From: Prolixibacteraceae bacterium
GTDB lineage: Bacteria > Bacteroidota > Bacteroidia > Bacteroidales > Prolixibacteraceae
Assembly: GCA_003506435.1 (NCBI GenBank)
Contig: DOAQ01000040.1
Coordinates: 12,671 to 56,558 of the forward strand
Direction: 5' to 3'
DNA: 43,888 bases
The position numbers and the translations under genes were made by a program. Position 1 is the stretch's first letter; each line of letters begins with the position of its first letter. This document shows positions 40,365 through 43,888 of this stretch, in pieces. A model generated the notes under the pieces. It searched no databases. It was not told the DNA's origin and saw only the letters and a program-made list of their open reading frames with translations.

Positions 40365-41228
40365 ATGACCAAACTACTTATCACCGGGGCAAACGGGCAA
40401 CTCGGTTCCGAAATAAAAAAAATAGCCGGACAATTTTCCAATCTTGAATTTCTGTTTACCGATGTGGCAGAACTGGACATTACCAATCCGGGAAAAGTGG
40501 CCGCTTTTCTTTCAGAAAGCAAACCTGATTTCCTGGTAAACTGCGCAGCCTACACGGCCGTCGACAAAGCCGAATCCGACGAAGAAACTGCCCTGCTTAT
40601 CAATGCTACTGCCGTTTCAATTTTGGCGGAACAGTCGGCAAAAATCAATTGCAAAATAGTGCATATTTCCACCGATTATGTTTTCGACGGAAAAGCCAGT
40701 CAGCCATACACCGAAGATGCGTCGGTCAACCCGCAATCGGCCTACGGACGGACCAAACTCGAAGGCGAGCTTCTTTGTATGAAAAATAACCCGCAAAGCA
40801 TCATCATCCGCACTGCATGGCTGTATTCAGCTTTCGGCAATAATTTTGTAAAAACCATGCTCCGGCTTGGCCGCGAACGCGATGAACTTCGCATTGTGGC
40901 TGACCAGGTTGGCAGCCCGACCAACGCGGCAGATTTGGCGACCGCAATTTTAACGATAATTTCATCTGTCGCCACCGGAGAAAAAACCTTTGAAACAGGA
41001 ATTTATCATTACTCGAACGAAGGCGTTACCAGTTGGTACGACTTTACAGTTGCTATTGTTGAAACTGCCGGGCTGTCATGCAAAGTTGTTCCCATCACCA
41101 CCGCCGAATATCCATCTGCAACTCCCCGGCCAGCATATAGCGTGATGGACAAATCGAAAATTAAGCGTATTTTTGGCCTCGAAATTCCGCATTGGAAAGA
41201 GAGTTTGAACAAATATTTTTCAGAATAA
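40365..41228 (+). CDS. rfbD: dTDP-4-dehydrorhamnose reductase RfbD
   Basis: A 287-residue NAD(P)-dependent reductase that completes dTDP-L-rhamnose. Marks: ITGANGQLGSEI at the N-terminus, the Asp in LDITNP, NCAAYTAVDKAESDEE, HISTDYVFDG with the catalytic Ser/Thr, and the YxxxK in SAYGRTKLEGE (about 126-136). RTAWLYSAFGNNFVKTMLRL follows. Normal length. It lies 207 bases after rfbC, across a repeat, and 11 bases before the phosphohexomutase gene. Confidence 0.96.
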   Translation: MTKLLITGANGQLGSEIKKIAGQFSNLEFLFTDVAELDITNPGKVAAFLSESKPDFLVNCAAYTAVDKAESDEETALLINATAVSILAEQSAKINCKIVHISTDYVFDGKASQPYTEDASVNPQSAYGRTKLEGELLCMKNNPQSIIIRTAWLYSAFGNNFVKTMLRLGRERDELRIVADQVGSPTNAADLATAILTIISSVATGEKTFETGIYHYSNEGVTSWYDFTVAIVETAGLSCKVVPITTAEYPSATPRPAYSVMDKSKIKRIFGLEIPHWKESLNKYFSE

Positions 41229-41239
41229 AGAACACTGCC

Positions 41240-42985
41240 ATGATAAATAATGATGTATTGGAGATGGTAAAAGCAAAAGCCGCCGAGTGGCTCACCGACG
41301 TATACGACGCTGAAACACAGGCCGAAGTAAAAAGGATGTTGGCGAATGATGATCCATCTGAATTAATAGATTCATTTTACAGAGACCTCGAATTTGGAAC
41401 CGGTGGTTTGCGCGGCATCATGGGAGCCGGGACCAACCGCATGAATATTTATACTGTTGGAGCTGCCACCCAGGGATTGAGCAATTACCTGAAAAAAGAA
41501 TTTGTCAACCTGCCGGAAATTAAAGTTGCCATTGGCTACGACTGCCGCAACAACAGCCGCCTGTATTCCGAAACCAGCGCAAAAATATTTGCCGCCAACG
41601 GCATCAAAGTATATCTGTTCGACGATTTGAGGCCGACCCCGGAACTCTCGTTTGCTATCCGCGAACTGGGCTGCCAGAGCGGAATTATCCTGACTGCATC
41701 GCACAATCCGAAGGAGTACAACGGGTACAAAGCATACTGGAACGACGGTTCACAAATTGTTTCGCCGCACGACGAGAATATCATCGACGAAGTGCAAAAA
41801 GTAAAAGCTGCCGACATCCGGTTCAATGGCGACGAGAGCCTGATCACCATCATGGGCGCGGAAATGGACAACAAATTCCTCGAAAAAGTAAAAACGGTTT
41901 CTATTTCTCCGGAAGTGGTCAAGAAGCAGAAAGACCTAAAAATTGTATACACGCCCATTCACGGAACCGGTGTAAAACTAATCCCGGCGGCCCTGCGTGC
42001 CTTTGGGTTCACCAATATTTACAATGTTCCGGAACAGGATGTAGTCAGTGGAAATTTTCCGACCGTTATTTCTCCGAACCCGGAAGAACCTGCCGCCATG
42101 AAAATGGCAATGGCAAAAGGCAAGGAAATTGACGCCGACGTGGTGATGGCTTCCGACCCCGATGCCGACCGCATTGGCGTTGCCGTGAAAAACGACAAAG
42201 GCGAATTTGTGATCCTGAACGGGAACCAGACCGCGCTGGTATTTATTTATTATATCATCAGCAAACGCAAGGAAAGCGGTAAGTTGAAAGCCAACGATTT
42301 TATTGTAAAAACCATTGTCACTACCGAACTGATAGCAGAGATTGCCCGCCGCAACCAGGTTGAATATTTCGATGTGTTTACCGGTTTTAAATATATTGCC
42401 GAGGTAATCCGCGATTACGAAGGACAGAAAAACTACATCGGCGGCGGTGAAGAAAGTTTCGGGTTCATGCCTGCCGATTTTGTGCGCGACAAAGACGCCG
42501 TTTCGTCGTGCGCGCTGATGGCCGAAATTGCTGCATGGGCAAAAGATCAGGGCAAATCGCTGTTCGAAATGGTGCAGGATATTTATCTTGAATACGGATT
42601 TTCGCGCGAAAAAATGAAATACGTGGTACGCACCGGAAGATCGGGAGCCGAAGAAATTGAACAGATGATGGTGAATTTCAGGAATAATCCCCCCAAAGAA
42701 CTGGGTGGCTCGAAACTGAAAATCGTGAAAGATTACGAAACCCTCATCGAAAAAAATATCCTGACCGGGGAAGAACACAAAATCAACCAGAAAATAACAT
42801 CTAATGTGCTTCAATTTTTCACTGAAGACGGCACGAAAATCTCTGTTCGCCCTTCAGGAACAGAACCGAAAATTAAATTTTATTTTGAGGTTGCAGGAAA
42901 ACTGAACAGTCGCGACGAATATTATCAACTGGAACAGGCTGCTGACGAAAAAATAGACGCAATAATGAAACAACTTGACTTATAA
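41240..42985 (+). CDS. Phosphohexomutase (phosphoglucomutase/phosphomannomutase)
   Basis: A 581-residue alpha-D-phosphohexomutase of the long PGM2-like type. The phospho-serine loop is TASHNPKEYNGYKAYWNDGS (about 152-171), the metal loop is ASDPDADRIGVAV, the sugar-binding loop is GGGEESFGF and the phosphate loop is VRPSGTEPKIKFYF. It interconverts glucose-6-phosphate and glucose-1-phosphate (or the mannose pair), providing glucose-1-phosphate for RfbA. The frame is open to 41192, but that overlaps rfbD; ATG at 41240 fits both the family N-terminus and an 11-base gap. Confidence 0.94.
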   Translation: MINNDVLEMVKAKAAEWLTDVYDAETQAEVKRMLANDDPSELIDSFYRDLEFGTGGLRGIMGAGTNRMNIYTVGAATQGLSNYLKKEFVNLPEIKVAIGYDCRNNSRLYSETSAKIFAANGIKVYLFDDLRPTPELSFAIRELGCQSGIILTASHNPKEYNGYKAYWNDGSQIVSPHDENIIDEVQKVKAADIRFNGDESLITIMGAEMDNKFLEKVKTVSISPEVVKKQKDLKIVYTPIHGTGVKLIPAALRAFGFTNIYNVPEQDVVSGNFPTVISPNPEEPAAMKMAMAKGKEIDADVVMASDPDADRIGVAVKNDKGEFVILNGNQTALVFIYYIISKRKESGKLKANDFIVKTIVTTELIAEIARRNQVEYFDVFTGFKYIAEVIRDYEGQKNYIGGGEESFGFMPADFVRDKDAVSSCALMAEIAAWAKDQGKSLFEMVQDIYLEYGFSREKMKYVVRTGRSGAEEIEQMMVNFRNNPPKELGGSKLKIVKDYETLIEKNILTGEEHKINQKITSNVLQFFTEDGTKISVRPSGTEPKIKFYFEVAGKLNSRDEYYQLEQAADEKIDAIMKQLDL

Positions 42986-42989
42986 AACA

Positions 42990-43748
42990 ATGAACACAAA
43001 AACCTTTTTAACGATTGCTTTTGCATTAACAGTTTCCGTAGCAACAGCACAGAAAGAAGAAGCCAAAATGGTTCCTGCCATGACCGAAATCTGGGACCCT
43101 GAAGTACCGGTTGTTACACCGGGCGAAACCCCGATGAATGCTCCCTCCGATGCCATTATACTGATGGGCGAAGGAACGGACCTGGGCTATGAATGGACCA
43201 ATGCCAAAGGCGAAAATCCCGGATGGAAATGGGAAAACGGAGTTGCCACAGTAGTAAAAGGCGCCGGAGTTATTAAAACCAAGCGCCAATTCGAAGATTT
43301 TCAGTTGCATGTTGAGTGGCGCTCACCCGAAGAAGTGGTTGGCGAAAGCCAGGGACGCGGCAACAGCGGCATCTTTCTTCAGGAATTATACGAATTGCAG
43401 GTACTTGATAACTTCAACAATCGCACCTACCGCAACGGACAGGCCGGAAGTCTTTACAAACAGACAGCTCCGCTGGTAAACGTTTGCACAGGCCCGGGCA
43501 AATGGCAAACCTACGACATCATTTATACTGCTCCCCGCTTCAACGAAGATGGAACATACTTCACCAAACCACGGGTAACGGTACTTCAAAATGGCGTATT
43601 GGTGCAAAACAACACCGAACTGCGCGGCCCAACACAATACATCGGCATTCCGGAATATACCATCGTAAAACACGGCCCCGGGGCACTGATCCTGCAAGAT
43701 CACAGTAACCCGGTAAGTTACCGGAATATCTGGATACGGGAATTATAA
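42990..43748 (+). CDS. Exported DUF1080 (3-keto-disaccharide hydrolase-like) protein
   Basis: A 252-residue secreted protein: signal peptide about 1-19 (ending VATAQ), then a LamG-like jelly roll of the DUF1080 family with MAPSDAIILMGEGTDL-like start (NAPSDAIILMGE), FEDFQLHVEWRSPEE, GRGNSGIFLQELYELQVLDNF and the closing SYRNIWIREL. Members bind or cleave glycans; some hydrolyse 3-keto-disaccharides. The start at 42990 gives a clean signal peptide; the frame opens at 42975 inside the mutase gene. It follows that gene by four bases, so it is probably cotranscribed, though its role with nucleotide-sugar enzymes is unclear. Confidence 0.9.
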   Translation: MNTKTFLTIAFALTVSVATAQKEEAKMVPAMTEIWDPEVPVVTPGETPMNAPSDAIILMGEGTDLGYEWTNAKGENPGWKWENGVATVVKGAGVIKTKRQFEDFQLHVEWRSPEEVVGESQGRGNSGIFLQELYELQVLDNFNNRTYRNGQAGSLYKQTAPLVNVCTGPGKWQTYDIIYTAPRFNEDGTYFTKPRVTVLQNGVLVQNNTELRGPTQYIGIPEYTIVKHGPGALILQDHSNPVSYRNIWIREL

Positions 43749-43888
43749 AATACTCCGAATCAGCCCTTGCGTCTTTATATACAGCATTCAAGAGTATTTG
43801 CCCTGGCTTTATGGTGAGGTAGACGGGTTACTTAAAGCTCCGAGAGGCTGTCCAAAAACTCTGGAATTGAGTCATCCCGAACTTGTTT
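43749..43888. repeat. Right edge: start of a dispersed repeat
   Basis: No gene is seen. GAGGCTGTCCAAAAACTC (43844-43861), which resembles sequence found at the ends of some insertion elements, is followed by GTCATCCCGAACTTGTTT (43871-43888). The latter matches arm B of the repeat at 40222-40284 at 17 of 18 bases and is cut by the window end. Confidence 0.6.

Overview
The window comes from a Bacteroidota chromosome, most likely Bacteroidales/Marinilabiliales (a Prolixibacteraceae-like bacterium; the lower rank is inference). Several things point there: promoters of the TTTG-N18-20-TAnnTTTG type; no Shine-Dalgarno sequences in front of most genes; lipoprotein signals suited to this phylum; a MecI/BlaI repressor paired with an M56 peptidase that carries a TonB C-terminal domain; a DUF2723/GT117 membrane glycosyltransferase; a UxaE-type tagaturonate epimerase; and families of AT-spaced intergenic repeats. 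35 protein genes can be supported. No rRNA, tRNA, complete insertion sequence or CRISPR array was seen.

Layout. 1-1600: an AT-rich, apparently acquired three-gene unit on the minus strand (RelE/HigB-like toxin, HTH antitoxin with a long C-terminal tail, SecB-like chaperone). This is a toxin-antitoxin-chaperone (TAC) system with a perfect 18-bp palindrome in front of it. 2119-7594: mfd, then a BlaI/M56 regulatory pair behind overlapping TACTA...TAGTA dyads. 7662-9572: two related lipoproteins, with a candidate terminated small RNA at about 9793-9876 (minus). 10176-15506: a GHL10 glycosidase-like protein, nitroreductase, proline dehydrogenase, OmpH/Skp chaperone and a family 2 glycosyltransferase. 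15592-21682: a soluble five-PAS hybrid histidine kinase, small membrane proteins, and an operon of membrane protein, acylphosphatase (TTG start) and aromatic amino acid decarboxylase. 21965-31298: carbohydrate catabolism, with a GH95 alpha-L-fucosidase followed by the hexuronate genes uxaE, uxaC, kdgK, kdgA, exuT and kdgF. 31368-36071: a GT117 membrane protein and an APC amino acid permease. 36305-43748: a nucleotide-sugar cassette (ugd, uxs, rfbA, rfbC, rfbD, phosphohexomutase) ending in a DUF1080 protein. The window ends inside a dispersed repeat that also occurs at 40222-40284.

How the genes work together. ExuT imports hexuronates. UxaC and UxaE interconvert galacturonate/tagaturonate/fructuronate, KdgF feeds unsaturated uronates toward KDG, and KdgK and KdgA split KDG to pyruvate and glyceraldehyde-3-phosphate. 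The mannonate steps (UxuB, UxuA) and KduI/KduD are not in the window. The nucleotide-sugar cassette would make UDP-glucuronate, UDP-xylose and dTDP-rhamnose, although rfbB is absent. The two uronate promoters (before uxaE and before kdgK) share the same spacing, and each has a CG-centred dyad at the expected start of transcription, which suggests control by a LacI-type repressor encoded elsewhere.

The best candidates for a second look are the SecB-type TAC module with its operator, the candidate small RNA with a 9-nt periodic GGTTTA region, the two-domain lipoprotein family beside it, and the paired dyads of the uronate promoters.
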